Source of the DNA: Leishmania mexicana MHOM/GT/2001/U1103
Taxonomy: Eukaryota; Euglenozoa; Kinetoplastea; Trypanosomatida; Trypanosomatidae
Assembly (NCBI RefSeq): GCF_000234665.1
Contig: NC_018336.1
Span: 1,281,069 to 1,345,068, forward strand
Length of the DNA stretch: 64,000 bases
Direction of reading: 5' to 3'
The notes under the pieces were generated by a model. It ran no database searches. It saw only the letters and a program-made list of their open reading frames with translations, and was not told the origin of the DNA. Position numbers and translations under genes: made by a program. Numbering within the stretch: position 1 is the stretch's first letter; every line of letters starts with the position of its first letter. Below, one piece after another: positions 51,250 through 62,077 of the stretch.

Positions 51250-53298
51250 ATGAATGGCGGCGGTGCTACACGGCACGCGGAGGCTTGCTTTCCGTTTTGG
51301 GTCAACGACGTAGGCTCCTTCACTTCCGTGCCACAGGGTCGTGCGCCATCGTCGTGCTCCCTGCTTCGCCTCCGTGACCTGTTCCGCTGCGACCTGGCCG
51401 ATCCTGGCGAGTGCTGGCAGCACATCCTGCTTTCCAGCTACGTGACTGACCTTCGATGGCTGCTGGCGACGGTGCCGGAGCTGTCCGCTGTGACAGGGAA
51501 GCTGGTGGTGCTCAGCGGCGAAAAAGGGACGGCGACGCTGCGGCGCACCACCGGCGATCCTTCGTCTCCATACACGGCAACGTCGCCGCTGATGGACCGG
51601 GTGAACCCGTTCATGGCTGCCTTGCGCGAACAAGCGAGGGCCACATCTGCGTTACACACCACTTTATCGCGTGAACGCCTTGCTGTTCTCGAGCCGCCGC
51701 TCCCCGTTGCCTTTGGGACGCACCACACCAAAATGGCGCTCTGCGTCAACAGCAGAGGTCTGCGTATTTCTATCTTCACCGCTAACCTTGTCGAGCAGGA
51801 CTGGTGCTGGAAGTCGCAAGGCATCTATCTGCAGGACTTCCCATGGAAGGCGGCGACGGAGTGCTCAAACGACGTCGCCGCAGGTGCGACTGTGGTGAAA
51901 ACGGCAGCGAGCAGCACCAGTAAAGGCGGCAATGGCAGTAACACCCTCACAAAGGGCGCCGAATTCGTCGCGCATCTGCGCAATTACTTGATGCAGTGCG
52001 GCGTGAGTCTCACCACAGCATGCGCTTCACCGACAGATGCGGTATCCGCGGCTGGCCCCCTCGGGATCTTCGAAACGGATTTCTTATCTCACATCGATTT
52101 CTCCGCTGCAGCCGTGTGGCTCATCAGCTCCGTCCCCGGAACGTGCGCGTACGGTGAGGTCGCTCCTGGCTACCGTGTCGGGCTTTGCCGACTGGCGGAG
52201 GTGCTACGGCGCTCGGCGCTGACGATGGCCACGGCGCCGGCGTCCGTCGACCTGAGCTGGCAGTACAGCTCCCAGGGCTCGCTCAATCTGGCGTTTCTGA
52301 ACTCTCTGCAAGCAGCCATGTGCGGAGAGTCGGTGTCAGTGATTGAGTCCGGCGACACACCACGAGGCGTGCGTGACGTACAGGTGGTATACCCCACCGA
52401 GGAAGAAGTGCGGAACAGCTGGGAGGGTTGGCGCGGTGGCGGGTCACTCCCGCTGCGCGTGCAGTGTTGCCATGAGTTTGTGAACGCGCGGTTGCATCGC
52501 TGGGGCAGCAGCGAGGAGGGTCACACGGCGAAGCGTGCTTTCCCGCGGCCAGCTAAAGTCGCGGCGGCGCACGCCAGCCGTGAGGATGCTGTGGATGTAG
52601 ATGGAGTGGACAGTGATGGGGGCGAGGGGACGACGGCATCGCTGACGTGCAGCTGCGCAGCCTACCGACAGTTTGCGCTGCCCCATATTAAGTCGTACGC
52701 GGCCGTCGCGCCAGACCGCTCCTGCGTCCGTTGGTTTCTTCTGACGAGTGCGAATCTTTCCCAGGCGGCGTGGGGTAGCCTTAGCAGGAAGATGAACCAG
52801 CGCGGTTCGCGGCAACAGCTCGTGCGCTCGTACGAGCTGGGTGTTATCTACGACTCCCATTCTGCTATTCACCCGTCAGCATCATCGTGGTTCAGCGTGG
52901 TGTCCAAGACGAAGATCGAGCTTCCGAGCGCACGCAATTCTCGTGCGATGCTCTACGAGACGCCGCTCGGCGTTGAAACTCAGAATGTGTGTCTGTACAC
53001 TCCATACAACCTCCTTTGCCCGACCCCGTACGCAAGCACTGCCGCTCTGCGAGCGCGCCGGGACGCACCTGTCGAGGGTGAGCAGGCTGTGGCAGGATCG
53101 ACGCTGGACTGTAGTGATGTGCCGTGGGTGCTAGACATGCCACACCGGGGTAGGGACGCCTACGGCCTCGATTTCGAGGAGGCGTTTGAGAGTAGTGTTT
53201 CTCCAAATTTATCAAAGTGGCAGCCTCGTACGCGCGCCATGGAGACCGCACCGCTGCACAACATCGGGGCCCCACGTAAGCGCACGCGCGAGGCGTAG
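51250..53298 (+). CDS. TDP1: tyrosyl-DNA phosphodiesterase 1
   Basis: 682 residues from ATG 51250 (MNGGGATRHAEACF) to TAG 53296-53298. The enzyme removes stalled topoisomerase I peptides and other 3' adducts from DNA ends and belongs to the phospholipase D superfamily. Both HKD half-sites are intact: HHTKMALC with His159 and Lys161, followed by FTANLVEQDW (Asn179); and PHIKSY with His479 and Lys481, followed by TSANLSQAAWG (Asn502). These correspond to His263/Lys265 and His493/Lys495 of the human enzyme. KSQGIYLQDFP after the first motif is also typical. Low-complexity inserts lie around residues 210-240 and 420-460, the latter acidic. The C-terminus is basic (PRKRTREA), possibly a nuclear signal. 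It probably acts in nuclear DNA repair. Confidence 0.93.
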   Translation: MNGGGATRHAEACFPFWVNDVGSFTSVPQGRAPSSCSLLRLRDLFRCDLADPGECWQHILLSSYVTDLRWLLATVPELSAVTGKLVVLSGEKGTATLRRTTGDPSSPYTATSPLMDRVNPFMAALREQARATSALHTTLSRERLAVLEPPLPVAFGTHHTKMALCVNSRGLRISIFTANLVEQDWCWKSQGIYLQDFPWKAATECSNDVAAGATVVKTAASSTSKGGNGSNTLTKGAEFVAHLRNYLMQCGVSLTTACASPTDAVSAAGPLGIFETDFLSHIDFSAAAVWLISSVPGTCAYGEVAPGYRVGLCRLAEVLRRSALTMATAPASVDLSWQYSSQGSLNLAFLNSLQAAMCGESVSVIESGDTPRGVRDVQVVYPTEEEVRNSWEGWRGGGSLPLRVQCCHEFVNARLHRWGSSEEGHTAKRAFPRPAKVAAAHASREDAVDVDGVDSDGGEGTTASLTCSCAAYRQFALPHIKSYAAVAPDRSCVRWFLLTSANLSQAAWGSLSRKMNQRGSRQQLVRSYELGVIYDSHSAIHPSASSWFSVVSKTKIELPSARNSRAMLYETPLGVETQNVCLYTPYNLLCPTPYASTAALRARRDAPVEGEQAVAGSTLDCSDVPWVLDMPHRGRDAYGLDFEEAFESSVSPNLSKWQPRTRAMETAPLHNIGAPRKRTREA

Positions 53299-54774
53299 AG
53301 TGCGAGGGAGTCAGGCACGTGCGTTCGTGTTTATGCTCTAGGCACGTTGCTCGCCAAATCGCTGTCGAGTGATTATCAGGACGAACAAGAAGAGTCGTCC
53401 CCCCTTTACATCATTTCTCTGCATCCACCTTCGGACAGAGATCGACGGCGGCACTGCGGGACGTGTCAGTCACACAGCCACAGGTAACTACCAAAAAGAA
53501 AGACAAAGGTTGTGAGATGCTGGCCCAGCAAGGGGGAATGGTGGAGTGAGGCGTACGCGACAACCGAACTTTGCGCCATCTGTTTCCCAGAGTAACGAGC
53601 TGTTTACGTTGGCAACGTGCTCCGTCTCCGCAGTCCTCCCCTTCCCACACCCGCCACCACACCTGCGGTGGCGTCCGCCACGCTCCCCCATGTTCTTTTT
53701 CGTCACACTCGCTCTCCCTCATCCCACGCACTCGTTGCCTCAGCCCTTTTTCCTTCCATCTCCTCCTCTCACCCCTTTTGCGTCTGTCGAGGGTTGTTGA
53801 GAGTGGTCGTTGGCTTTACCTCTTCGTTTCTCAAGTGTCGCAGCAAACCTCATCGACTGACAGACGCCACCTCTTGCGCTTCCGTCTCTGCGAGGCTGCT
53901 ATCGAGGCAGACAGAGGAAGTCGTGCCCGCTTCACAGCGCGCACGCGGTCACTCGAGCGCACACGCATACGCTCGTGAGATTCACAAGAAGCAACCTCAC
54001 GTACCCCTGAGAGCAAGAAGCAACGAAGTGTTGTGTTGACTCTTTATCTACCGTCTCTGTGCGTGCCAGTGAGGGTGTCGGTGCGCGACAGTGGGAGAGT
54101 GAGTGTCGCTGCTTGACTCCCTTTCTCTGCACATACGCACGGAAGGACTACCTTCATTTATCTCTCACTGCACCAACCCTCCTCCCGCCAGCTTGCCCCT
54201 CCCCATAGGTCGAGTGGCACCTCCCCCCTAACACCTCCCTCTTGACCCGCGCTTTTTCTCTCTTCCTTCCAATGCTCTGCGGCTGTCTTGCCCGCGAGCG
54301 CCGTTTCCCTTCCCCTCAACGAAACAGGCACAATCACAGTCACCGTAACGCTCGTACGCCGAGGTGACCACGACCACCATCACCGCTGCCATCCGTCCAC
54401 CCACCGCGTATCGCTCTTTATATCGTCGCCGCTTCTGCCTTTTCAGGTGAGGCTGTGGTATTCTTGACCCACTTCAGATTGGTGCTCCCCGTACCCCCTT
54501 CCTTTCCTTCTCCCGTGCTTCTTCTGCAGCGCCACACGGAACGGGTGAGTTGCGAGGTGTGCGCGTCTCTGTGTGTATGCGCCTGCGTGTACTTTAGCTC
54601 CCTCTCTTTATAGATAGATATAGAGGTTTGCCACACCCCAACCTTTGTGTGTGTTTGTGTCATCATCGGCAGCAGAGATATTTACCAGCGGGGTATGCCA
54701 GCGACATAACGCGGAAAACGTATGCGCAACACTCCTCTGTGGTCGCATGCACGCGCTCTTTTTTTATCGTGTAT
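53299..54774. other. spacer, no gene seen
   Basis: Pyrimidine-rich with no recognisable coding region. A short gata/tata run lies at about 54612-54624 and a T run at 54762-54767 just before the SIDER-like element. Confidence 0.5.
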
Positions 54775-55361
54775 CCCTCATGACGAGGGACACCTCAGCG
54801 CGTGGTATCTCGGGGGGGGGGCCGTACGCAGCACTGCGGGCGGAGGCCGAGCAGCCCTCCTATCCCCTGCCAAGGCCGAAACACTTCTGGTGGTGACCGA
54901 GGCAAGTACCCTATGACGAAGGGGGGGGGCTCAGAACGATGCATCGCTACTGATGTCGGCGGTCAGGTTCTGGATGGTGTGGCATCGGGGCGACCCCTCG
55001 ACAGTGGACGCGTCTGTGCCATCCATGCGATTAGGCAGCGTGCCAGTATCACTCGAGCGGGTCTCACTCGGGCCTGCTGGTGGTGGGGAGCCTGAGTGCC
55101 ACCCCGAGGGAGATGCACCGCGTGTAAACCAGCATGGCGGGAGCGGCTGTGAGGCGATCTGCAAAGCGGGGATGGGTGGGTAGAGTTCGAGGCAGAGGCT
55201 CTGCTGAGCTCACTGATCTGGTATTGCTCTAGCGCGTATGTCTACGGCATACTTTTCACCACACTGATGGGGCCTGTGGCAGGCCGGGGGGAGGGAGGAG
55301 AGAGTGCAGTCGAGGTCATAGTGTATGGCAGAGAATGGACACACGCTGCAAAGAGGGAAAA
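54775..55361 (+). repeat. SIDER-like retroposon, plus orientation
   Basis: About 587 bp from ccctcatgacgagggac to an A-rich end (aaagagggaaaa). Near-identical inverted copy at 28447-29030. Homopolymer G runs (54812-54821, 54921-54929) account for some of the length differences. It lies between TDP1 and the broken giant gene. SIDER2 elements in sense orientation in 3'UTRs are known to destabilise Leishmania mRNAs, so TDP1 mRNA could be a target if its 3'UTR reaches this far. Confidence 0.65.
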
Positions 55362-55735
55362 GTATAGGGAATGTTGTGTTTCTGCTGAAGTGCGCATCGC
55401 TCGGCTCCATCGCATCTCTCTCACGGCACCTCGTGTAGTGTTACCTGGCTTACCGGTATGTGATGGTGTCCTCCCTCCCAACTTCTTTCGTTTCGCACAT
55501 TTATCCTCCCTTCCTTTTCGTGCATGTGCGGTTAACATGATGGACGCCTTCTTGTTGGGACCCCATTCTCATCAGAGGTGAGCCACCGCCTGCGCAAGAT
55601 TATAGACGAAGCAATCCACTGACGAGACGTTCTCGTCGCGGCGGCCTCCTTTTACCACGTTTTCTGACTAACATCCACCTCCCCCCCCTTCCGCTGATCC
55701 CTAAACTTTTTAATGTGCCGTTGCGCGCGTGTAGT
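55362..55735. other. spacer before the giant repeat gene
   Basis: C/T-rich, with a C run at 55680-55688. It may hold the processing signal for the downstream gene. No clear start codon for that gene was found. Confidence 0.4.
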
Positions 55736-57744
55736 AACACGCCCGTGCGAACGTTCTCTGAGTTCGCCTTTACACGGCAGAAGATCGGCTATGAAGAGGA
55801 CGAGTGGGCTGATAGGGCGCTGGTGCATAGTTAAGCTATTGCAGAGGCTTTCCAGAACGACACCGTCGAGGCACTCGGCATCTCCTGCGACGACGTTGTC
55901 GACTTCTCACTTTTGGAGAACACCTGCACCGTGTCCTGCTCCGTGCGCCACGCCGAGAGTCTCTCCAAGTTGAATGTTCATCGCGTTCTCATCGCCAGCA
56001 CTTATCGACGAGTATGAAACCTTTACTTTCAGTACCAGCGGGGAAGGCAGGGTAGGACCGATGCGTCCTCGGCTAGTGATCGTGCTACAGCAGCATCGGT
56101 CCTTGCGAACGACGGCATGGGCCGCAGAGACTTTGTCACCGCAGCTGCACCAAACAGCCCGTACTTGATCAACTTCCACGGCGACAACTGGGCACCAGTA
56201 CTAGAGGTACACATGCTTGAGCCCACGCAAGCCGCTCAGTTGGACATCACCAACGCCCTCAAAGACGGCCGCTTCGATGAAGGAGAAGCAGCCGCTTCCA
56301 AGGGCTGCGGCGCGCTTGACGTGACACTGGAGTCTGTGAAAGGTTAGGCAACGCTCACGTACAGTATTCTGCACACCTCCTCGGATGATCAGCGTCCGGA
56401 GCACACAGCGTTGCTCGACCGATACGCGTATCCACATGTGTGGGCGAAGTACACGGAGTTCAGGATGGAAGCCATCTTCACCGAGACGCGCCACCGCGTC
56501 GTCCTTGACGGCGATGAGCAGGATCGCGTCGTGGAGGCTGCGTGAGAGAAGATCAACGAGGCATTCCGCGAGGATGTGGCTGCGCTGCTACACCTCCCCA
56601 TAGATGCCGTGAATCCGCCCACGTGCACCGGCGCGCTTGAGCTGGCGTTCATTGTCCAGCACGCAGCAAGCATGTCTGCGGCTACCATCGATGGGGAGCT
56701 GGAGAAATGCAACTACCAGTGCACCTGGCTCGGGTATGAGGTAGTCGGCGGGGTCACGTCCCCCAGAGCAACCCCGCAATCGCAGAGCTTTCTCACCGAG
56801 ATGCTTTCAATGGAGAATGCCGCACAAAGCCCCAACAAAGACGATGTCGGGCGCGCAGTGATGACTCGCCACCGCCTGCGCTTTGCCGGTGACGCCTGGC
56901 CGCGTGCGGTGGTAGAGCGATGGGCCGCTGTCCTTGGCGCCTTCGTTGCGGATGTGGCAGAGCAGCTGACAGTCCAGGAATCGCACGCGAAGGACGTCGC
57001 CTTTACGGACTCCCTGAAAGCGATGCCTGCCGTTTCTCACCCCCGGCATTCACGCGGCAGACCATAGATAAGCTGCTCGGCGAGGTGTCTTTCCCTCGCA
57101 TGTGGCATCTGTGCATGGAGACGGAGGCACCGGTATCAACTCAGAAGCGTAGCGTGCCACCTGCTGCCGCTGCCGAGACGACAGACCCCACGCAAACTTC
57201 TGGCATCACCGCCTCCCCTCTGAACTGGTGCGTCACCGACGCTGTCATAAGCCACCATCGCGTGCGCTCTAACGGAACTGAACGGGGTGCGATCGTGAGC
57301 CACAGCAGGGAGCAGCTGCGAAAGGCTTTCGTGGCTGACATTGAGGCTGCGGTGGGCGTGTCGGCACATGCTGTGCAGTCAATGGTGTTCCTACCGGGCA
57401 GTCTGGTCGTTGACTTCGAGCTGGTCCATGCGCAAAGCCTTGACCGTAAAGAGATCGATGGTCACCTCAGCGTCTTCGAGTTCCCTCACACCTGGGCAGT
57501 GTACCTCAACTCCAACGCGAAGAAGGCGGAGGGGTCAGCCGAGCGTATCACCATGCTTCACCGCTTGAAGCTGGAAGGCGGCGAGTGGAATACGCTTTTG
57601 CCAGTGCAGCCCAGTGAATCAGAAGCGGCCTTCGTGAACGACGTGGCGGCCTCGCTGGAACTGTCAATGGAGACGATCACGAACCTGGGCTTTCGCATGG
57701 GGAGTCTTCTGATTGACATGGACATTGTTCACCCGGCGGAATGA
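55736..57744 (+). pseudogene. decayed N-terminal part of giant FAZ1-domain-like repeat protein
   Basis: One frame reads through protein-like sequence from about 55736 to about 57035 but contains stops TAA 55832, TGA 56015, TAG 56345 and TGA 56543. The text then continues in the next frame (AFTRQTIDKLL) to TGA 57742-57744, and after a further shift in the frame that starts at ATG 57741. Six copies of the ~85-residue domain can be read across these breaks, for example RHRVVLDGDEQDRVV and HRLKLEGGEWNTL, with ends such as FPHTWAVYL and YTDTWALYQS. At 56015 the stop sits exactly where the domain has its conserved Trp (RV*NLYF). No plausible initiation codon was found. Sequencing error is possible for a shift, but four separate stops favour true decay. 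Confidence 0.6.
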
Positions 57745-60700
57745 TCAAGAAAAAGACGGATCGATTACTGGTGCCTTGCTCGTACACTGACACTTGGGCT
57801 CTGTATCAGTCAGTGGCGCTCCAGCTACCCACCGCACAAGTTACAGAGCACCGCGTCCCGATCGACGGCGACCACTGGGCGACTGTCATTGGCCATCAGT
57901 GGGCGGATCTGGAGCGAGCATGTGTCTTCGACGTTTGGGAGGCCACACTTCTATCTGCGACGGTCGTGAAGGAACTCCACTTCGGCCTCGGCACTCTTGT
58001 CGCTGCGTTCAAACCTATACACGATCACGTGGGACCACACGTGTACGACGAGAGACTCGCGCGCTGCCCGTTCAGTCGCACGTGTGCTCTCTACCAGTCT
58101 TCACCCAATCGTTTCGACTTTTTACAGCCAAGTATAGTCACGACAGCTCCTTGCGTGCGACTTCAGGGCAACAGCTGGGCAATCGTTCTCCCTTCTCAGC
58201 AGCCCGCGCTGACAGCAGCGTACCAAAAAGATGTGAGCACAGCCTGCTGTTTACCACTTCACAGCATCACCCACCTCGTCTTTGACAAATCTCAGTACTG
58301 TGCTCGTTTCAAGCTGGAGCACCCCTCTACCACTACGTACCGTGAAATCAACAACGCCCGCGCAACAGCGCCTTACACACACACACACACACACGTGGAG
58401 TTACTACCCACGCGCACTCGAGGCAAGCAACCATACTCACCGCCGACGTTCCATTCGACGGACAAACTCACCTGTGTAAGCTTGACGCAAAGTTCACTTC
58501 AACAAACACATGAGTTTGCCAAAGCCGCCATCGGTGAAAGGCAAAATCTGCCAGACCTACAGACTCAAGAGAAACGGCCTCCGCCGATCACCAATTCTTC
58601 GTCTTCACGTGCCAGAGAGCTCCCCTTCAAGCAAGAAACGCCATACGCACCTCCTCGCTGTATGCAAACTTCGGCCATGGAGGCAAACCGCGTCACCCTT
58701 CAAGACACGGAGAGCTTCCTGTCCCTAGACGAATTCAAGTCAAATGACACCGCTTCATACACAGCGGAAAACTCCAGTGACCGCACGAAGCAAGACGATC
58801 TCAGCGCGACGGCAGCAAAGAGACACTCTGCAGCTTCTTCATTGATACTGGAACAACAGGAAAACACACCTATATCATACTTCCTCCATTTGCACTCCAC
58901 GGAAAGCTTTGCGTCAGTGGCGGTGGTGGACATTCCTGCAGCGCTGCAGGGTGAGGAGGAGGCGCCAGCGCTGCGGCGCGTCGGCACGCCGGTGGAGCCA
59001 CAGATGCGGCTCGCGGTCACGACACACCGAGTTCGTCTGGACGGCGATTTGTGGGGGCGTGTTGTCGACGAGTGGCCGGACCTGCTCGAGCAGGAGTTCA
59101 CCAGCGATGTGTGCGATGCCACGGCGCTGCCGCCGACCTCGATGCAGCGGCTGGTGCTCACAGCCGGCAGCCTCATCGCCGACTTCCAGCTCTCGCACGG
59201 AGGCCTAGCGAAGAAAGAGCTGAACAAGCAGCTGGCCAACTCGCCCTTCACGCGGACCTGGGGGCTGTACGAGCGCGTCGCCGAGGCGAAGGACACGCCG
59301 CCCACCCGTGCCACGCCGCCCGCTGGCCTTCGCGACGCGGAGAGCTTCGCATCGCTGGAGGCGGTGGACATTCCTGCAGCGCTGCAGGGTGAGGAGCATG
59401 CGCCAGCGCTGCGGCGCGTCGGCACGCCGGTGGAGCCACAGATGCGGCTCGCGGTCACGACACACCGAGTTCGTCTGGACGGCGATTTGTGGGGGCGTGT
59501 TGTCGACGAGTGGCCGGACCTGCTCGAGCAGGAGTTCACCAGCGATGTGTGCGATGCCACGGCGCTGCCGCCGACCTCGATGCAGCGGCTGGTGCTCACA
59601 GCCGGCAGCCTCATCGCCGACTTCCAGCTCTCGCACGGAGGCCTAGCGAAGAAAGAGCTGAACAAGCAGCTGGCCAACTCGCCCTTCACGCGGACCTGGG
59701 GGCTGTACGAGCGCGTCGCCGAGGCGAAGGACACGCCGCCCACCCGTGCCACGCCGCCCGCTGGCCTTCGCGACGCGGAGAGCTTCGCATCGCTGGAGGC
59801 GGTGGACATTCCTGCAGCGCTGCAGGGTGAGGAGCATGCGCCAGCGCTGCGGCGCGTCGGCACGCCGGTGGAGCCACAGATGCGGCTCGCGGTCACGACA
59901 CACCGAGTTCGTCTGGACAGCGATTTGTGGGGGCGTGTTGTCGACGAGTGGCCGGACCTGCTCGAGCAGGAGTTCACCAGCGATGTGTGCGATGCCACGG
60001 CGCTGCCGCCGACCTCGATGCAGCGGCTGGTGCTCACAGCCGGCAGCCTCATCGCCGACTTCCAGCTCTCGCACGGAGGCCTAGCGAAGAAAGAGCTGAA
60101 CAAGCAGCTGGCCAACTCGCCTTTCACGCGGACCTGGGGGCTGTACGAGCGCGTCGCCGAGGCGAAGGACACGCCGCCCACCCGTGCCACGCCGCCCGCT
60201 GGCCTTCGCGACGCGGAGAGCTTCGCATCGCTGGAGGCGGTGGACATTCCTGCAGCGCTGCGGGCAGAGGAGGAGGCACCGAAGGTGTTGCCGCTGACGG
60301 CGTTCGAGGAGGAGGCGCCAGCGCTGCGGCGCGTCGGCACGCCGGAGGAGTCGCGTCGTGGCCCTCTCGAGACGACCACCGTGGTAGGCGCCCGTCCCGT
60401 CACGCCGCCCGCTGCCCTTCGCGACTCGGAGAGCTTCGCATCGCTGGAGGCGGTGGGCATTCCTGCAGCGCTGCGGGCAGAGGAGGAGGCACCGAAGGTG
60501 TTGCCGCTGACGGCGTTCGAGGAGGAGGCGCCAGCGCTGCGGCGCGTCGGCACGCCGGAGGAGTCGCGTCGTGGCCCTCTCGAGACGACCACCGTGGTAG
60601 GCGCCCGTCCCGTCACGCCGCCCGCTGCCCTTCGCGACTCGGAGAGCTTCGCATCGCTGGAGGCGGTGGACATTCCTGCAGCGCTGCGGGCAGAGGAGGA

Positions 60701-61183
60701 GGCACCGAAGGTGTTGCCGCTGACGGCGTTCGAGGAGGAGGCGCCAGCGCTGCGGCGCGTCGGCACGCCGGAGGAGCCACAGATGGGGCTCGCGGTCACG
60801 GCACACCGAGTTCGCCTGGACGGCGATTTGTGGGGGCGTGTGGTCGACGAGTGGCCGGACCTGCTCGAGCAGGAGTTCACCAGCGATGTGTGCGATGCCA
60901 CGGGGCTGCCGCCNGACCTCGATGCAGCGGCTGGTGCTCACAGCCGGCAGCCTCATCGCCGACTTCCAGCTCTCGCACAGAGGCATAGGAAAGGGAGGGC
61001 TGGACGAGCAGCTGGCCAACTCGCCTTTCACGCGGACCTGGGGGCTGTACGAGCGCGTCGCCGAGGCGAAGGACCGCCGCCCACCCGTGCCAGCCGCCCG
61101 CTGGCCTTCGCGACGCGGAGAGCTTCGCATCGCTGGAGGCGGTGGACATTCCTGCAGCGCTGCGGGCAGAGGAGGAGGCACCG
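57741..61183 (+). CDS. giant FAZ1-domain-like repeat protein, central fragment
   Basis: Open from ATG 57741 to 60913, then disturbed by an ambiguous base at 60914 and two 1-base deletions near 61070-61105 before the gap. Content in order: two diverged domains (57843-58100, 58150-58370), a Thr/His run coded by a CA repeat, a disordered linker, three near-identical 146-residue units each with one domain (58929-60242), two 71-residue linker units (60243-60668), then another unit with a domain. The domain consensus is HRVRLDGDLWGRV, FTSDVCDAT, AGSLIADFQLSHG, NSPFTRTWGLYE. This domain is trypanosomatid-specific; I recall it as the conserved domain of flagellar attachment zone protein 1 and relatives, but could not check. 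A cytoskeletal or flagellum-attachment role is inference. This fragment and the one at 61285 are almost certainly one gene. Confidence 0.72.
58929..60242 (+). repeat. three tandem 438-bp coding repeats
   Basis: Units start at 58929, 59367 and 59805 (each at gacattcctgcagcgctgca). DNA identity is close to complete; examples of differences are gaggaggcgcca against gagcatgcgcca and a single ggc/agc change near 59918. Each unit codes for 146 residues with one domain plus a Pro/Ala/Glu linker. Confidence 0.92.
60243..60668 (+). repeat. two tandem 213-bp coding repeats (linker only)
   Basis: Units of 71 residues start at 60243 and 60456, with a third beginning at 60669. They carry the AEEEAPKVLPLTAFEEEAP linker and no FAZ1-like domain, so the linker has been amplified on its own. 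The two units differ by gac/ggc at their first codon. Confidence 0.9.
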
Positions 61184-61283
61184 NNNNNNNNNNNNNNNNN
61201 NNNNNNNNNNNNNNNNNNNNNNNNNNNNNNNNNNNNNNNNNNNNNNNNNNNNNNNNNNNNNNNNNNNNNNNNNNNNNNNNNNN
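61184..61283. other. assembly gap (100 N)
   Basis: 100 N between two different coding repeat arrays. Both flanks are coding, in frames that do not connect if the gap is taken as exactly 100, so its length is unknown. Confidence 0.95.
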
Positions 61284-61284
61284 C

Positions 61285-62077
61285 TACTCGCGCAGCGACC
61301 TCGGGTGTGCGGAGCCTGCAGCGCTGCATGCGCCGGAGCAGGACGAGGCGCCGGCGGCCGAGCGTGCCGCGGAGCCGCAGGAGACCTGCATGGCTGCGTC
61401 GGCGGAGGCGCGGCCGTCGCGCGAGCTCTGGCAGTCCGTGGCGGAGCCGGAGGGCTACTCGCGCAGCGACCTCGGGTGTGCGGAGCCTGCAGCGCTGCAT
61501 GCGCCGGAGCAGGACGAGGCGCCGGCGGCCGAGCGTGCCGCGGAGCCGCAGGAGACCCGCATGGCTGCGTCGGCGGAGGCGCGGCCGTCGCGCGAGCTCT
61601 GGCAGTCCGTGGCGGAGCCGGAGGGCTACTCGCGCAGCGACCTCGGGTGTGCGGAGCCTGCAGCGCTGCATGCGCCGGAGCAGGACGAGGCGCCGGCGGC
61701 CGAGCGTGCCGCGGAGCCGCAGGAGACCCGCATGGCTGCGTCGGCGGAGGCGCGGCCGTCGCGCGAGCTCTGGCAGTCCGTGGCGGAGCCGGAGGGCTAC
61801 TCGCGCAGCGACCTCGGGTGTGCGGAGCCTGCAGCGCTGCATGCGCCGGAGCAGGACGAGGCGCCGGCGGCCGAGCGTGCCGCGGAGCCGCAGGAGACCC
61901 GCATGGCTGCGTCGGCGGAGGCGCGGCCGTCGCGCGAGCTCTGGCAGTCCGTGGCGGAGCCGGAGGGCTACTCGCGCAGCGACCTCGGGTGTGCGGAGCC
62001 TGCAGCGCTGCATGCGCCGGAGCAGGACGAGGCGCCGGCGGCCGAGCGTGCCGCGGAACCGCAGGAGACCCGTTGTT
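61285..62077 (+). repeat. tandem 171-bp coding repeats (57 residues)
   Basis: Units start at 61285, 61456, 61627, 61798 and 61969; the last is partial. The translation YSRSDLGCAEPAALHAPEQD..., ending ELWQSVAEPEG, is Ala/Glu/Pro-rich and lacks the domain of the neighbouring arrays. The units are nearly identical; one visible difference is tgc for cgc near 61387 in the first unit. Confidence 0.92.

Noticed and set aside
55736..57067. Stop-codon reassignment as an explanation for the in-frame TAA/TGA/TAG
   Set aside because: The other genes here end at ordinary stops of all three kinds and contain none internally, so decay or error is simpler.
58700..60901. 733-residue open frame on the minus strand
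   Set aside because: It is the antisense shadow of the tandem coding repeats; the plus frame contains the conserved domain.
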